64,000 bases of DNA from Rhodococcus sp. Leaf278 (GTDB lineage Bacteria > Actinomycetota > Actinomycetes > Mycobacteriales > Mycobacteriaceae). How positions within the stretch are numbered: the first letter of the stretch is position 1; each line of letters starts with the position of its first letter. Location: contig NZ_LMRR01000034.1 in NCBI RefSeq assembly GCF_001426085.1, forward strand, positions 124,001 through 188,000. Direction: 5' to 3'. This document shows, in pieces, positions 1 through 10,186 of the stretch. Both the position numbers and the translations under genes were made by a program. The notes beneath the pieces are model-generated. The model did not search any database. It worked only from the letters and a program-made list of their open reading frames with translations, and was not told the origin of the DNA.

Positions 1-2961
1 ATCCAGCGCGGTGAGGATCGGCAGAAGTTCAAGGACATCGTCGCCAAGGTCGGTGGCGAGTCCGCCAAGTCGGCCGTCTGTTACACGATGGACGAAGTGC
101 GCGAGACCGTCGCCGAACTGGGGTTCCCTGTCGTCGTGCGGCCGTCGTTCACCATGGGCGGTCTGGGATCCGGACTGGCCTACAACGACCAGGACCTGAC
201 CCGAATCGCAGGCGGCGGACTGGCCGCGTCACCGACGGCGAACGTCCTCATCGAGGAGTCCATCCTCGGCTGGAAGGAATACGAGCTCGAGCTCATGCGC
301 GACGGCCGCGACAACGTGGTCATCGTCTGTTCCATCGAGAACGTGGACCCTGTCGGCGTGCACACCGGCGACTCCGTGACCGTTGCCCCGGCCATGACGC
401 TGACCGACCGCGAGTACCAGAAGATGCGCGATCTCTCGATCGACATCCTGCGCGAGGTGGGCGTCGACACCGGCGGCTGCAACATCCAGTTCGCGATGGA
501 TCCGGCGGACGGACGGCTCGTCGTCATCGAGATGAACCCTCGTGTGTCGCGCTCGTCGGCGCTGGCGTCGAAGGCGACCGGTTACCCGATCGCGAAGATG
601 GCCGCCAAGCTGGCCATCGGATACACCCTCGACGAAATCATCAACGACATCACCAGGGAAACCCCGGCGTGCTTCGAGCCGACGCTGGACTACGTGGTCG
701 TCAAGGCACCGAGATTCGCGTTCGAGAAGTTCCCCGGTGCGGACGGCACGTTGACCACGACGATGAAGTCCGTCGGTGAGGCGATGTCGATCGGCCGCAA
801 CTTCACCGAGGCATTCGGCAAGGTGATGCGCTCACTCGAAACCAAGCGGGCGGGATACTGGACCGGGCCGGAGGTGGAGGCCGAGAGTCTGGAGGCCTTG
901 CTGAAGGACCTGTCGGTTCCTCAGGATGGCCGGATGTACGGGATCGAGAAGGCGTTCGCGCTCGGTGCCACTCTCGAGCAGCTCTTCGAAGCGACCAAGA
1001 TCGACCCCTGGTTCCTGGATCAGTTCCAACAGATCCACGAGCTCGGCGTGCAGGTCCGCGAGGCGGCCGAATTCGACGAGGCGCTGTTGCGCCAGGCCAA
1101 GTACCACGGGCTGTCCGACCGTCAGATCGCCGCGTTGCGACCCGAACTCGACGGCGAGGACGGTGTGCGTGCGCTGCGCGACCGGCTCGGAGTGCACCCG
1201 GTCTACAAGACCGTGGATACCTGCGCGGCGGAGTTCGAGGCCAAGACCCCGTACCACTACGGCACCTACGAGCTCGACCCCGAAGCCGAGACCGAGGTTG
1301 CCCCGCAACCGGACCGGCCCAAGGTCCTGATCCTCGGATCCGGTCCCAACCGCATCGGTCAGGGCATCGAGTTCGACTACAGCTGTGTGCACGCGGCGCT
1401 GACGCTGTCCGAGGCCGGCTACGAGACGGTCATGGTCAACTGCAACCCCGAGACCGTCTCCACCGACTACGACACCGCAGACCGCCTGTACTTCGAGCCG
1501 CTGACCTTCGAGGACGTGCTCGAGGTCTACCGGGCCGAGGCCGCCTCGGGAACGGTGCGCGGTGTCATCGTGCAGCTGGGCGGCCAGACTCCACTCGGAC
1601 TCGCCAAGCGACTGAAGGCCGCAGGCGTCCCGATCGTCGGAACCTCGCCCGAGGCCATCGACCTCGCCGAGGACCGGGGTGAATTCGGCAAGGTACTCGA
1701 CGCAGCCGGATTGCCTGCAGCGAAATACGGCACCGCGACGACGTTCGACGGGGCCCGTGAGATCGCGTCGGGCATCGGCTACCCGGTACTGGTCCGCCCG
1801 TCGTACGTACTCGGCGGACGCGGGATGGAAATCGTGTACGACGAGGCGTCACTCGCGACGTACATCTCCAACGCGACGGAGATCTCGGACGACCGCCCGG
1901 TGCTGGTCGACCGTTTTCTCGAAGACGCGGTCGAGATCGACGTCGACGCGTTGTGCGACGGCACCGAGGTGTACATCGGCGGCATCATGGAGCACATCGA
2001 GGAGGCCGGTATCCACTCCGGCGACTCCGCGTGTGCGCTGCCGCCCATCACACTCGGCAAGACCGACCTGGAGAACGTGCGTCGGTCCACGGAGGCCCTC
2101 GCGAAGGGAATCGGTGTTCAGGGCCTGCTGAACGTGCAGTACGCGCTCAAGGACGACATTCTGTACGTCCTCGAAGCCAATCCTCGTGCGAGCCGAACAG
2201 TGCCATTTGTGTCCAAGGCAACTGCAGTGCAGCTCGCCAAGGCCTGTGCACGAGTGATGCTGGGGGAGAGCATCGCCGAACTCCGGACGGCGGGAATCCT
2301 GCCGGAGACCGGAGACGGTGGCACCGTCCCGGCCGGTGCACCCATAGCCGTCAAGGAAGCGGTGTTGCCGTTCAACAGGTTCCGCCGTGCCGACGGCACC
2401 GGAGTCGACACTCTGCTCAGCCCGGAGATGAAGTCCACCGGTGAGGTGATGGGAATCGACTTCGATTTCGGTACCGCCTTCGCCAAGAGCCAGACCGCCG
2501 CATACGGATCGTTGCCCGCGAGCGGCGCGGTGTTCGTATCGGTGGCGAACAAGGACAAGCGGTCGCTGATCTTCCCGGTGAAGCGGCTCGCGGATCTGGG
2601 ATTCACCGTCCTGGCAACCGAAGGTACCGCAGATGTGTTGCGGCGCAACGGAATCAAGTGCGAGCAGGTGTACAAGCAGTCGGGTGAGGCTGTGCCGGAG
2701 GGTGAGCAGACCATCGTCGACCGCATTCTGGCCGGCGATATCGCGATGGTGATCAATACCCCGTACGGCAACTCCGGCCCCCGCGTCGACGGGTACGAGA
2801 TTCGTAGCGCAGCGGTGGCACAGAACATTCCGTGCATCACCACGGTGCAGGGTGCATCGGCTGCAGTGCAGGGAATCGAGGCCGGTATCGCCGGCGGAAT
2901 CGGCGTTCGGTCGCTCCAGGACCTACACGCCGGGCTGAAGGAAGGCCTGGTTCTGCCGTGA
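1..2961 (+). CDS. carB: carbamoyl-phosphate synthase large subunit (5' truncated)
   Basis: Makes carbamoyl phosphate from ammonia (delivered by CarA), bicarbonate and two ATP for pyrimidine and arginine synthesis. The frame is open from base 1, so the N-terminus (roughly 125 residues, judging from the usual length of about 1,110) lies outside the window. What remains is the end of the first ATP-grasp half ([19 protein letters not shown]), the linker domain, the second Rossmann/ATP-grasp half ([20 protein letters not shown], then [17 protein letters not shown]) and a C-terminal MGS-like allosteric domain in the last 140 or so residues. The TGA overlaps the GTG of pyrF, implying translational coupling in a pyr operon. 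Confidence 0.97.
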   Translation: MQRGEDRQKFKDIVAKVGGESAKSAVCYTMDEVRETVAELGFPVVVRPSFTMGGLGSGLAYNDQDLTRIAGGGLAASPTANVLIEESILGWKEYELELMRDGRDNVVIVCSIENVDPVGVHTGDSVTVAPAMTLTDREYQKMRDLSIDILREVGVDTGGCNIQFAMDPADGRLVVIEMNPRVSRSSALASKATGYPIAKMAAKLAIGYTLDEIINDITRETPACFEPTLDYVVVKAPRFAFEKFPGADGTLTTTMKSVGEAMSIGRNFTEAFGKVMRSLETKRAGYWTGPEVEAESLEALLKDLSVPQDGRMYGIEKAFALGATLEQLFEATKIDPWFLDQFQQIHELGVQVREAAEFDEALLRQAKYHGLSDRQIAALRPELDGEDGVRALRDRLGVHPVYKTVDTCAAEFEAKTPYHYGTYELDPEAETEVAPQPDRPKVLILGSGPNRIGQGIEFDYSCVHAALTLSEAGYETVMVNCNPETVSTDYDTADRLYFEPLTFEDVLEVYRAEAASGTVRGVIVQLGGQTPLGLAKRLKAAGVPIVGTSPEAIDLAEDRGEFGKVLDAAGLPAAKYGTATTFDGAREIASGIGYPVLVRPSYVLGGRGMEIVYDEASLATYISNATEISDDRPVLVDRFLEDAVEIDVDALCDGTEVYIGGIMEHIEEAGIHSGDSACALPPITLGKTDLENVRRSTEALAKGIGVQGLLNVQYALKDDILYVLEANPRASRTVPFVSKATAVQLAKACARVMLGESIAELRTAGILPETGDGGTVPAGAPIAVKEAVLPFNRFRRADGTGVDTLLSPEMKSTGEVMGIDFDFGTAFAKSQTAAYGSLPASGAVFVSVANKDKRSLIFPVKRLADLGFTVLATEGTADVLRRNGIKCEQVYKQSGEAVPEGEQTIVDRILAGDIAMVINTPYGNSGPRVDGYEIRSAAVAQNIPCITTVQGASAAVQGIEAGIAGGIGVRSLQDLHAGLKEGLVLP

Positions 2962-3788
2962 GTCATCACCGGAGTTGGTCGGATCGGCTGCGTTCGGCGG
3001 TCGGGGCACGCGGTAGATTGTGCGTCGGTATCGATCCACATCCGGCCCTGCTCGAGGCGTGGGAATTGCCACGCTCGGCCGACGGTCTCGAGGTGTTCGC
3101 CGAGTTGTGTGTCGAGGCGTTCGTCGGCGAAGTGGCGATCGTCAAGCCCCAGGTGGCGTTCTTCGAGGCGTACGGATCTGCTGGATACGCTGTGCTCGAA
3201 CGCACTGTCAGTGTGCTTCGTGACGCAGGCACCCTGGTGATTGCGGACGCCAAACGCGGCGATATCGGCACCACTATGGATGCGTACGCGCAGGCGTGGC
3301 TCGAGCCCGAGTCTCCCTTGTCGTCGGATGCCGTCACGGTGTCGCCGTACCTGGGCTTCGATTCGCTGGGGGAGACCGTCGAGCGAGCAGTGCGCCATCA
3401 GCGCGGGTTGTTCGTGTTGGCCCGCACCTCGAATGCGGAGGGCTCGGGCCTGCAACAGGCGGCAACGTCGAACGGCGGGTCGGTGGCGCAGTCGATTGTC
3501 GATGCGGCGGCGACGCGTAACCGCGCCGATGCAGACACCGTGGGGTTGGTCGTCGGTGCCACTCGTGATCATGGCCTCGACCTGTCGAATTACACCGGTC
3601 CCATCCTCGCGCCGGGTCTGGGCGCACAGGGTGCAACGGTCTCCGATCTCGCGGACATCTTCCGTGATTCGCGTGAGCTGTTGCTTCCCAACTCCTCTCG
3701 AGGTGTGCTGGCGGCCGGTCCGTCGGTGACGGCATTGCGTGACGCCGCGACGCGGCTGCGCGACGAGATCGAAGCCGGTCTCGCATAG
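2958..3788 (+). CDS. pyrF: orotidine 5'-phosphate decarboxylase
   Basis: Last step of UMP synthesis: decarboxylation of OMP. The 276-residue protein is the longer type-2 OMPDC typical of actinobacteria. It opens with the phosphate-barrel signature LCVGIDPHP and carries the catalytic segment [11 protein letters not shown] with its Lys-Asp pair; a late [11 protein letters not shown] loop fits phosphate binding. I chose the GTG at 2958 because it overlaps the carB stop as GTGA and gives the conserved short N-terminus; an in-frame ATG at 2832 lies deep inside carB. No separate promoter is evident. Confidence 0.95.
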   Translation: MSHHRSWSDRLRSAVGARGRLCVGIDPHPALLEAWELPRSADGLEVFAELCVEAFVGEVAIVKPQVAFFEAYGSAGYAVLERTVSVLRDAGTLVIADAKRGDIGTTMDAYAQAWLEPESPLSSDAVTVSPYLGFDSLGETVERAVRHQRGLFVLARTSNAEGSGLQQAATSNGGSVAQSIVDAAATRNRADADTVGLVVGATRDHGLDLSNYTGPILAPGLGAQGATVSDLADIFRDSRELLLPNSSRGVLAAGPSVTALRDAATRLRDEIEAGLA

Positions 3789-3840
3789 TCGACGCTGCTG
3801 CGCTCCGGCACTCGGGGGCGAGTTAGCGGTGAACGCGAGT

Positions 3841-3869
3841 CGTCGGTACGGTCGCTAGCGCTGCCGACG
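3841..3869 (+). terminator. possible weak hairpin after pyrF
   Basis: A six-base outer stem (CGTCGG at 3841 with CCGACG at 3864) encloses a self-complementary CGCTAGCG. It lies in the 208-bp gap between pyrF and mihF, about 50 nt past the pyrF stop. The stem is interrupted and there is no T tract, so this is only a weak terminator candidate. Confidence 0.3.
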
Positions 3870-3996
3870 AACAGTGCGGACTGCCGTTGCCGAGCGCCGA
3901 TGGCTGCACTACGTGGCAGTCGAACACCGATGGTCGACGTGCCGAGAGTGATCGTGTGCGTCGTATCGCCCAGAACGAGAAGACGGAGGAACCACA

Positions 3997-4317
3997 GTGG
4001 CCCTTCCCCAGTTGACCCCCGAGCAGCGAGCTGCCGCCCTCGAGAAGGCAGCTATCGCCCGTAAGGCTCGCGCCGAACTCAAGGAGCGTCTCAAGCGTGG
4101 CGGCACCGATCTCAAGCAGGTGCTGAAGGACGCCGAGACGGACGAGATCCTCGGCAAGATGAAGGTGTCTGCGTTGCTCGAGGCGTTGCCCAAGGTGGGC
4201 AAGGTCAAGGCCGCGGAGCTGATGACGGAGTTGGAGATCGCTCCCACCCGCCGACTTCGTGGTCTCGGCGATCGGCAGCGTAAAGCGCTGCTGACGAAGT
4301 TCGATTTCGAGGCCTGA
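3997..4317 (+). CDS. mihF: actinobacterial integration host factor (mIHF)
   Basis: Small basic DNA-binding nucleoid protein of 106 residues, orthologous to mycobacterial IHF (Rv1388), which stiffens and compacts DNA and is essential in mycobacteria. It is unrelated to enterobacterial IHF. The N-terminal helix (residues 7-45) is rich in Ala, Lys and Arg; the C-terminal half carries a helix-two-turn-helix fold ([17 protein letters not shown], then [17 protein letters not shown]). GTG start with a GACGGAGGA Shine-Dalgarno 6 nt upstream. It keeps the usual actinobacterial position directly before gmk, 5 bp away. Confidence 0.95.
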   Translation: MALPQLTPEQRAAALEKAAIARKARAELKERLKRGGTDLKQVLKDAETDEILGKMKVSALLEALPKVGKVKAAELMTELEIAPTRRLRGLGDRQRKALLTKFDFEA

Positions 4318-4322
4318 CCACA

Positions 4323-4934
4323 GTGGATGACGCTGCGACTTCATCGGCACCATCGAACGAACGGGGTCGATTGGTGGTGCTCTCCGGCCCCTCCGGCGTC
4401 GGCAAGTCCAGTGTCGTTCGGCTCGTACGCGCGGCGTTGCCCGAACTGGTCTTCAGTGTGTCGGTCACGACGCGATCACCACGGCCGGGCGAGGTGGACG
4501 GTCAGGATTATCACTTCGTGTCGGCCGAGGAGTTCGATCGAATGATCGCCGACGGCGAATTGCTCGAGTGGGCAAGTATTCACGGTGGTCTGCAGCGGTC
4601 CGGAACTCCGGCCGCACCCGTGGAGGCCGCGCTCGAGGCGGGCAGCCCGGTGCTGCTGGAGCTGGATCTGGCCGGTGCCCGCGCCGTGCGGGTGTCCAAG
4701 CCCGAGGCTCTGCTGGTGTTCATGGCTCCACCCACATGGGAAGACCTGGTCTCCCGGTTGGTCGGTCGTGCGACCGAGGAGAGCGCTGCGACCGAGCGTC
4801 GATTGGAGACCGCGCGGGTGGAACTGGCCGCTCAGGACGAGTTCGACACGGTGGTTGTCAATACCGATGTCGACCATTCGTGCGAACAGTTGGTATCCTT
4901 GTTGGTCGGTAGGTCGTCGGTCGGCAACAGTTGA
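4323..4934 (+). CDS. gmk: guanylate kinase
   Basis: Phosphorylates GMP to GDP with ATP; essential for guanine nucleotide supply. The P-loop [10 protein letters not shown] lies at residues 21-30 and the GMP-binding segment [19 protein letters not shown] follows, both canonical. At 203 residues it has normal family length with a short disordered N-terminus. The GTG start is 5 bp after the mihF stop, so the two are probably cotranscribed. A TATCCT hexamer at 4894-4899 near the 3' end could be an internal promoter for rpoZ, but I see no matching -35. Confidence 0.97.
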   Translation: MDDAATSSAPSNERGRLVVLSGPSGVGKSSVVRLVRAALPELVFSVSVTTRSPRPGEVDGQDYHFVSAEEFDRMIADGELLEWASIHGGLQRSGTPAAPVEAALEAGSPVLLELDLAGARAVRVSKPEALLVFMAPPTWEDLVSRLVGRATEESAATERRLETARVELAAQDEFDTVVVNTDVDHSCEQLVSLLVGRSSVGNS

Positions 4935-5006
4935 CCAGTTTCACGGCGCACGAAGCCCCGACCAGCTAGTTCGTAGCACCAACGATGCAATTTCAGGAGA
5001 TCATCA

Positions 5007-5312
5007 GTGAGCAGCATTTCAGCGGCCGTTTCCGACTTCGACGGACGCAGCGCTCTGCCGGCCTACGACACGCCGCTCGGCATCACCAATCCACCCATCG
5101 ACGAGTTGCTCGCTCGCACCTCGTCCAAGTACGCACTCGTGATCTACGCAGCCAAGCGGGCGCGTCAGATCAACGACTACTACAACCAGCTCGGTGACGG
5201 CATCCTCGAGTACGTGGGACCCCTGGTCGAGCCGGGTCTGCAGGAGAAGCCGCTCTCGATCGCTCTCCGTGAGATCCACGCGGACCTTCTCGAGCACACC
5301 GAAGGCGAATAA
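5007..5312 (+). CDS. rpoZ: RNA polymerase omega subunit
   Basis: Omega subunit, which assists assembly of beta prime into RNA polymerase. The 101-residue protein shows the omega core: [20 protein letters not shown] followed by [14 protein letters not shown], then the actinobacterial C-terminal extension with [17 protein letters not shown] start with CAGGAG upstream. It lies 72 bp after gmk and 23 bp before coaBC, the standard order in this phylum. Confidence 0.96.
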   Translation: MSSISAAVSDFDGRSALPAYDTPLGITNPPIDELLARTSSKYALVIYAAKRARQINDYYNQLGDGILEYVGPLVEPGLQEKPLSIALREIHADLLEHTEGE

Positions 5313-5335
5313 GAACCTCACAGAGGACATCTGAC

Positions 5336-6589
5336 TTGCACGTTGTCGTCGGAGTCGGCGGAGGTATCGCCGCCTACAAGAGTTGTTCGCTCATCCGCAG
5401 TTTCACCGAGAGCGGGCATCAGGTACGGGTGATTCCGACCGCATCGGCCCTGGAGTTCGTCGGACGCGCGACGTTCGAGGCGCTGTCCGGTCAACCGGTG
5501 CACACCGGGGTCTTTGCGGACGTGCCGGAGGTTCCGCACGTCCGCCTCGGTCAGGACGCGGACCTCGTCGTCGTCGCGCCCGCCACCGCGGACCTGATGG
5601 CTCGCATCGCCGGGGGACGTGCCGACGATCTTCTGACGGCCACCCTGCTCACCGCGCGGTGTCCTGTGGTTCTGGCTCCCGCGATGCACACCGAGATGTG
5701 GGAGCACCCGGCCACGGTCGCCAACGTCGCGACCCTCCGCTCGCGCGGGACACACGTGATCGAACCGGCGTCGGGGCGACTGACCGGACGTGACACCGGT
5801 TCTGGCCGGCTTCCGGAACCGGACGAGATCTTCGCGCTGTCGATGCTCGTGACCGAGCGTGCCGACGCGCTGCCCCGGGACCTCGAAGGACGCCATGTTC
5901 TGGTGTCTGCCGGCGGTACTCGTGAGCCCCTCGACCCTGTCCGTTTTCTGGGCAATCGAAGCTCGGGCAAGCAGGGATTTGCACTGGCACGAGTGGCTGC
6001 TCAACGCGGAGCCCAGGTGACGTTGGTTGCCGGCTACACCAGCGACCTCCACGCTCCCGCCGCCGTCGACGTGGTGCACGTCAAGACGGCGTCGGACATG
6101 CAGGACGCGGTTCGCAAGCTTTCCGTCGGTGTCGATGCAGTGGTGATGGCGGCCGCGGTCGCCGACTTCCGTCCTGAGTCGATCGCGGGCAGCAAGATCA
6201 AGAAGGGTGCGAACGAGCCGTCGTCGATCCCGTTGATCCGCAACGACGACATACTCGCCGGCCTGGTCGCTGCTCGACGGGACGGCGACATCGAATCATC
6301 GACCGTCATCGTCGGGTTCGCCGCGGAGACAGGCGACGCCGACGGCGATGTGTTGACGTATGCGCGGGCGAAGCTCGAGCGCAAGGGCTGCGACCTGCTC
6401 GTGGTCAATGCCGTCGGTGACGGCAAGGCATTCGAAGTGGACCACAACGACGGCTGGTTGCTCGGTTCCGACGGTTCCGAGGCGGCGCTCGGTGAGGGCT
6501 CCAAAGCGCTTCTCGCGAGCCGCGTGCTGGATTCGGTGGCTCAGATGCTCGATACGCGCAGCCCCCGACAGAGTTCGAATCAGCCATGA
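5336..6589 (+). CDS. coaBC: bifunctional phosphopantothenoylcysteine decarboxylase / phosphopantothenate-cysteine ligase
   Basis: Two consecutive steps of coenzyme A synthesis on one 417-residue protein: the N-terminal FMN-dependent CoaC decarboxylase (residues 1-180) and the C-terminal CoaB ligase (190-400, starting VLVSAGGTREPLDPVRFLGN). The CoaC catalytic histidine is seen in VPHVRLGQDAD. Two motif residues differ from the E. coli enzyme: the PAMN asparagine is His (PAMHTEMW), and the flap cysteine that precedes G-x-GRM is replaced (LTGRDTGSGRL). I recall His in other actinobacterial CoaBC proteins. Start is a TTG at 5336 with AGAGGA just upstream; no better in-frame start is close. Confidence 0.93.
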   Translation: MHVVVGVGGGIAAYKSCSLIRSFTESGHQVRVIPTASALEFVGRATFEALSGQPVHTGVFADVPEVPHVRLGQDADLVVVAPATADLMARIAGGRADDLLTATLLTARCPVVLAPAMHTEMWEHPATVANVATLRSRGTHVIEPASGRLTGRDTGSGRLPEPDEIFALSMLVTERADALPRDLEGRHVLVSAGGTREPLDPVRFLGNRSSGKQGFALARVAAQRGAQVTLVAGYTSDLHAPAAVDVVHVKTASDMQDAVRKLSVGVDAVVMAAAVADFRPESIAGSKIKKGANEPSSIPLIRNDDILAGLVAARRDGDIESSTVIVGFAAETGDADGDVLTYARAKLERKGCDLLVVNAVGDGKAFEVDHNDGWLLGSDGSEAALGEGSKALLASRVLDSVAQMLDTRSPRQSSNQP

Positions 6590-6717
6590 TGCCAAAGGTG
6601 CACGAGCGATGTTGTGCCGGATACTGTGCTGGACACGTGTCGTATCGATCGTAGAGATCAGGTTTGCCATGTTCCGGCAGGGGCGATAACACCGAGGGAA
6701 CGTCAATTTTCGTGTAG

Positions 6718-6749
6718 TGCCCGACCGGCGCCAGGCGTCGGGTCGGGCA
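6718..6749 (+). promoter_or_regulatory. metK leader hairpin
   Basis: Perfect 9-bp stem, TGCCCGACC (6718-6726) with GGTCGGGCA (6741-6749), and a 14-nt loop. It sits immediately upstream of the metK Shine-Dalgarno GAGAGGAAG (6762-6770). There is no T tract, so a role in mRNA stability or translation is more plausible than termination. It does not match any SAM riboswitch architecture that I can recognise. Confidence 0.5.
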
Positions 6750-6773
6750 GGAACATGCGTCGAGAGGAAGTCC

Positions 6774-7988
6774 GTGAGCAAGTCCGGTAGTCGGCTTTTC
6801 ACCAGCGAGTCAGTCACAGAGGGTCATCCAGACAAGATCTGTGACGCCATCAGCGATTCGATTCTCGATGCTCTGCTGACGGAGGACCCGCGTTCTCGTG
6901 TGGCCGTCGAGACATTGGTCACCACCGGTCAGGTGCACGTCGCTGGCGAGGTCAACACCACCGCGTACGCCGACATCCCCAAGATCGTGCGCGAGAAGGT
7001 GCTCGAGATCGGGTACGACTCGTCGGCCAAGGGGTTCGACGGAAATTCGTGCGGCGTGAACGTTGCCATCGGCGCGCAGTCTCCCGAAATTGCTCAGGGA
7101 GTCGATCATTCGCACGAGGCGCGAGTCGAAGGACTGTCCGACGACGAGATCGATCGTCAGGGCGCGGGAGATCAGGGGTTGATGTTCGGCTACGCCAACA
7201 CCGACACTCCGGAGCTGATGCCGTTGCCTATCGCGTTGGCGCACCGGCTTTCTCGGCGGTTGACCGAGGTCCGCAAGAGTGGGGTGCTGCCGTACCTGCG
7301 TCCGGACGGCAAGACGCAGGTGACGATCGAATACGACGGTGACAACGCCGTTCGCCTCGACACCGTGGTCATCTCGACTCAGCATGCGGCCGACATCGAT
7401 CTCGACAACCTGCTCACTCCTGATATCCGGGAAAAGGTGCTGGGATCGGTACTCGCCGAATTGGACGTGCCGACGCTGGACACCTCCGACGTGCGTCTGC
7501 TGGTCAACCCCACCGGAAAGTTCGTGCTGGGTGGCCCGATGGGTGACGCCGGCCTGACCGGACGCAAGATCATCGTCGACACCTACGGGGGCATGGCGCG
7601 GCACGGCGGCGGAGCCTTCTCCGGAAAGGACCCGTCGAAGGTCGATCGCAGCGCCGCCTACGCAATGCGGTGGGTCGCCAAGAACGCGGTCGCTGCCGGG
7701 CTCGCCGATCGCATCGAGGTACAGGTGGCCTACGCCATCGGCAAGGCCGCCCCCGTCGGGTTGTTCGTCGAGACATTCGGCACGGAGAAGACCGATCCCG
7801 CTCGTATTCAGGCGGCGATCAGCGAGGTGTTCGACCTCCGCCCCGGGGCCATCATCCGCGATCTGGATCTGCTCCGCCCGATCTACGCGCAGACGGCCGC
7901 GTACGGCCACTTCGGCCGTACGGATATCGATCTTCCGTGGGAATCCACCGATCGCGCGGGGAAGCTCCGCGAGGCTGCCGGGCTCTGA
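6774..7988 (+). CDS. metK: S-adenosylmethionine synthetase
   Basis: Makes S-adenosylmethionine from methionine and ATP, a cytosolic enzyme of 404 residues. Family landmarks: [19 protein letters not shown] at the N-terminus (ATP and Mg binding), [12 protein letters not shown] in the middle and [19 protein letters not shown] in the C-terminal half. I chose GTG at 6774, directly preceded by the GAGAGGAAG ribosome site; an in-frame ATG at 6717 would place a hairpin inside the coding region and add a non-conserved leader. Upstream there are 184 bp after coaBC, so it may have its own promoter. Confidence 0.97.
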   Translation: MSKSGSRLFTSESVTEGHPDKICDAISDSILDALLTEDPRSRVAVETLVTTGQVHVAGEVNTTAYADIPKIVREKVLEIGYDSSAKGFDGNSCGVNVAIGAQSPEIAQGVDHSHEARVEGLSDDEIDRQGAGDQGLMFGYANTDTPELMPLPIALAHRLSRRLTEVRKSGVLPYLRPDGKTQVTIEYDGDNAVRLDTVVISTQHAADIDLDNLLTPDIREKVLGSVLAELDVPTLDTSDVRLLVNPTGKFVLGGPMGDAGLTGRKIIVDTYGGMARHGGGAFSGKDPSKVDRSAAYAMRWVAKNAVAAGLADRIEVQVAYAIGKAAPVGLFVETFGTEKTDPARIQAAISEVFDLRPGAIIRDLDLLRPIYAQTAAYGHFGRTDIDLPWESTDRAGKLREAAGL

Positions 7989-8022
7989 GTTCGGCTTCGG
8001 CCGCCCTGCACGTACCCTGCTC

Positions 8023-8037
8023 GCACCGGCTCGGTGC
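8023..8037 (+). terminator. possible metK terminator hairpin
   Basis: Six-base inverted repeat GCACCG/CGGTGC around a three-base loop, 35 nt after the metK stop and 40 nt before priA. Short, with no T tract. Confidence 0.3.
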
Positions 8038-8079
8038 TCCGACATCGAGTGTGGGGTGAGAATCGAGGAGGGAGGTGCA

Positions 8080-10104
8080 GTGGCGGGCGTAGCACGGGTG
8101 GCAGCGTCGAATCTGCCGATCGCGCGGATTCTCCCGATGTTGCCGCTGCCGCATCTCGACCGAGAGTTCGACTACCTCGTTCCCGAGGAGCTCGGTGAGG
8201 ATGCGCAACCCGGCGTTCGCGTCCGGGTGCGGTTCGCAGGCCGTCTGGTCGACGGTTTCGTGCTGGCCAGGCTGGCCGAGACCGACCACGACGGCAAGCT
8301 CGGATGGCTCGATCGGGTGGTGTCCGCGGAGCGGGTCCTGACACCCGAGATCGCCGAGCTCGCCGAGGCCGTAGCCGATCGCTACGCCGGAACGCGGGCG
8401 GACGTGCTGCGTCTGGCGGTACCGGCACGCCACGCGCGGGTCGAGGCGGAAGCGACATCCGTCGTCGATCCTCCGAACGAGCCTGCCGTCGACCGCGTGG
8501 CGTGGTCCGCTTACACCCACGGTCCGAACTTCCTCGACGCCCTGGCGTCCGGCCGCCTTCCGCGCGCGGTGTGGCAGGCGCTTCCCGGCGAACAGTGGTC
8601 GATTCGTCTGGCCGAGGCTGCGGCCGTGACGGTGGCAGGCGGTAGGTCTGCGGTGGTCGTGGTGCCCGATCAGCGCGATCTCGATCGCGTGGAAGCGGCG
8701 TGCACGGCGTTGCTCGGGGCCGAACATGTTGTGGCGCTGTCGGCCGGACTCGGTCCGGCCAAGCGGTATCGGCAGTGGCTGAGGTGTCTGCGATCGGGAT
8801 CGGTCGTCGTCGTCGGAACGCGGAGTGCCGTTTTCGCTCCGGTGTCGACACTCGGCATGATCGCGATCTGGGACGACGGTGACGACAGTTTCGCGGAGCC
8901 TCGGTCCCCGTATCCACACGCGCGCGAGGTGGCATTGCTCCGCGCCCACGTGTCCGGGACGGCTTTGGTGATCGGTGGACACTCGCGCACGGCGGAGGCC
9001 GAAGCGCTCGTCGACTCGGGCTGGGCCCACGACCTGGTCGCTCCGCGTGAGCTGGTCCGTGAGCGCCAACCTCACGTGGTTGCGCTTGCCGATTCGGACC
9101 ATGCTCTGGCGCGGGATCCGGCGGCTCGCGTGGCCCGTTTACCGGCGATTGCCTTCGAGGCTGCCCGGGCGGCGTTGAAGGCCGATGCACCTGTGCTGGT
9201 TCAGGTTCCACGTGGCGGTTATGTGCCGTCACTGGCATGCGCGAAGTGCCGGAATCCGGCGCGGTGTCGTCGATGCAACGGCCCGCTGGCCCTTCCCTCG
9301 GCCGCGGGCAGTGACGGTGCGAGCAGTCCGACGTGTTCGTGGTGCGGAATTGCCGACGCTGCACATCGATGCACGGTCTGCGGATCGCGAAATCTCCGTG
9401 CGGTCGTGATCGGGGCGGGCCGAACTGCCGAGGAACTGGGGCGGGCCTTTCCGGGTGTGCCGGTACACAATTCCGGAGGTGCGACAGTGCTCGACTCGGT
9501 CCGTCCCGGTGCCGGACTCGTGGTGTCCACGGTCGGTGCCGAGCCGACGGTCGAGGGTGGCTACGGCGCGGCGTTGCTGCTCGACGGCTGGGCATTGCTC
9601 GGCCGGGCCGATCTGCGTGCCGCAGAGGAGACCCTACGTCGGTGGATGACGGCCGCCGCCATGGTGCGACCGGGTTCCGACGGTGGCCGTGTGGTCGTCG
9701 TGGCCGAATCGGAGATCCCTACTGTGCAAGCCTTGGTTCGCTGGGATCCTCTGTGGCACGCGAGGAGTCAGCTGGACGAGCGTGTGGAGGTGCGTTTTCC
9801 GCCGGCCGTCCACGTTGCAGCGATAGACGGCACCACCGAGGCGATCATGGCGCTGGTCGAGAGTGCAGACCTACCCGAGGCCGTGGAGGTGCTGGGGCCG
9901 GTCGATCTACCGGACGGTCAACGCCCGCCGGCGAGCAGTGGAGAGGACGGGCTTTCCGGTGATGTGCAGCGGCTGCTGATACGCGTGCCCCGTAGTACCG
10001 GGGCGGCGCTGGCTCGGGCGTTGTCCGCTGCGCAGGCATCTCGCAGTGCCAAGAAACTGGGCGCGGGAGTGCGGGTCCAGATAGATCCGATTCGGATCGG
10101 TTGA
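8080..10104 (+). CDS. priA: PriA-like primosomal protein N' lacking helicase motifs
   Basis: Actinobacterial homologue of the replication restart protein PriA, 674 residues. The N-terminal 3'-DNA-binding domain is present (PHLDREFDYLVPEE) and so are the four paired-cysteine zinc sites (CAKC, CRRC, CSWC, CTVC). The helicase core is degenerate: no GxGKT Walker A where it should be (LPGEQWSIRLAEA), and the DEEHD Walker B reads WDDGDDSF. This matches what is known of the family in actinobacteria, where the protein is thought not to be a helicase. The GTG at 8080 follows a GGAGG at 8070-8075; an in-frame GTG at 8056 has no such site. Confidence 0.9.
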   Translation: MAGVARVAASNLPIARILPMLPLPHLDREFDYLVPEELGEDAQPGVRVRVRFAGRLVDGFVLARLAETDHDGKLGWLDRVVSAERVLTPEIAELAEAVADRYAGTRADVLRLAVPARHARVEAEATSVVDPPNEPAVDRVAWSAYTHGPNFLDALASGRLPRAVWQALPGEQWSIRLAEAAAVTVAGGRSAVVVVPDQRDLDRVEAACTALLGAEHVVALSAGLGPAKRYRQWLRCLRSGSVVVVGTRSAVFAPVSTLGMIAIWDDGDDSFAEPRSPYPHAREVALLRAHVSGTALVIGGHSRTAEAEALVDSGWAHDLVAPRELVRERQPHVVALADSDHALARDPAARVARLPAIAFEAARAALKADAPVLVQVPRGGYVPSLACAKCRNPARCRRCNGPLALPSAAGSDGASSPTCSWCGIADAAHRCTVCGSRNLRAVVIGAGRTAEELGRAFPGVPVHNSGGATVLDSVRPGAGLVVSTVGAEPTVEGGYGAALLLDGWALLGRADLRAAEETLRRWMTAAAMVRPGSDGGRVVVVAESEIPTVQALVRWDPLWHARSQLDERVEVRFPPAVHVAAIDGTTEAIMALVESADLPEAVEVLGPVDLPDGQRPPASSGEDGLSGDVQRLLIRVPRSTGAALARALSAAQASRSAKKLGAGVRVQIDPIRIG

Positions 10105-10186
10105 CGCTGCCTTCGGGGTTCGGCAGGGCCTAGAGTTGCGTCGGGGAGGCGCACGGGGTGCCGACGAGAGGTGGAGAGTGGGGGAT

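Noticed and set aside
2118-3572. 484-codon minus-strand frame across the carB/pyrF junction
   Set aside because: Covers two certain coupled genes; no homology features.
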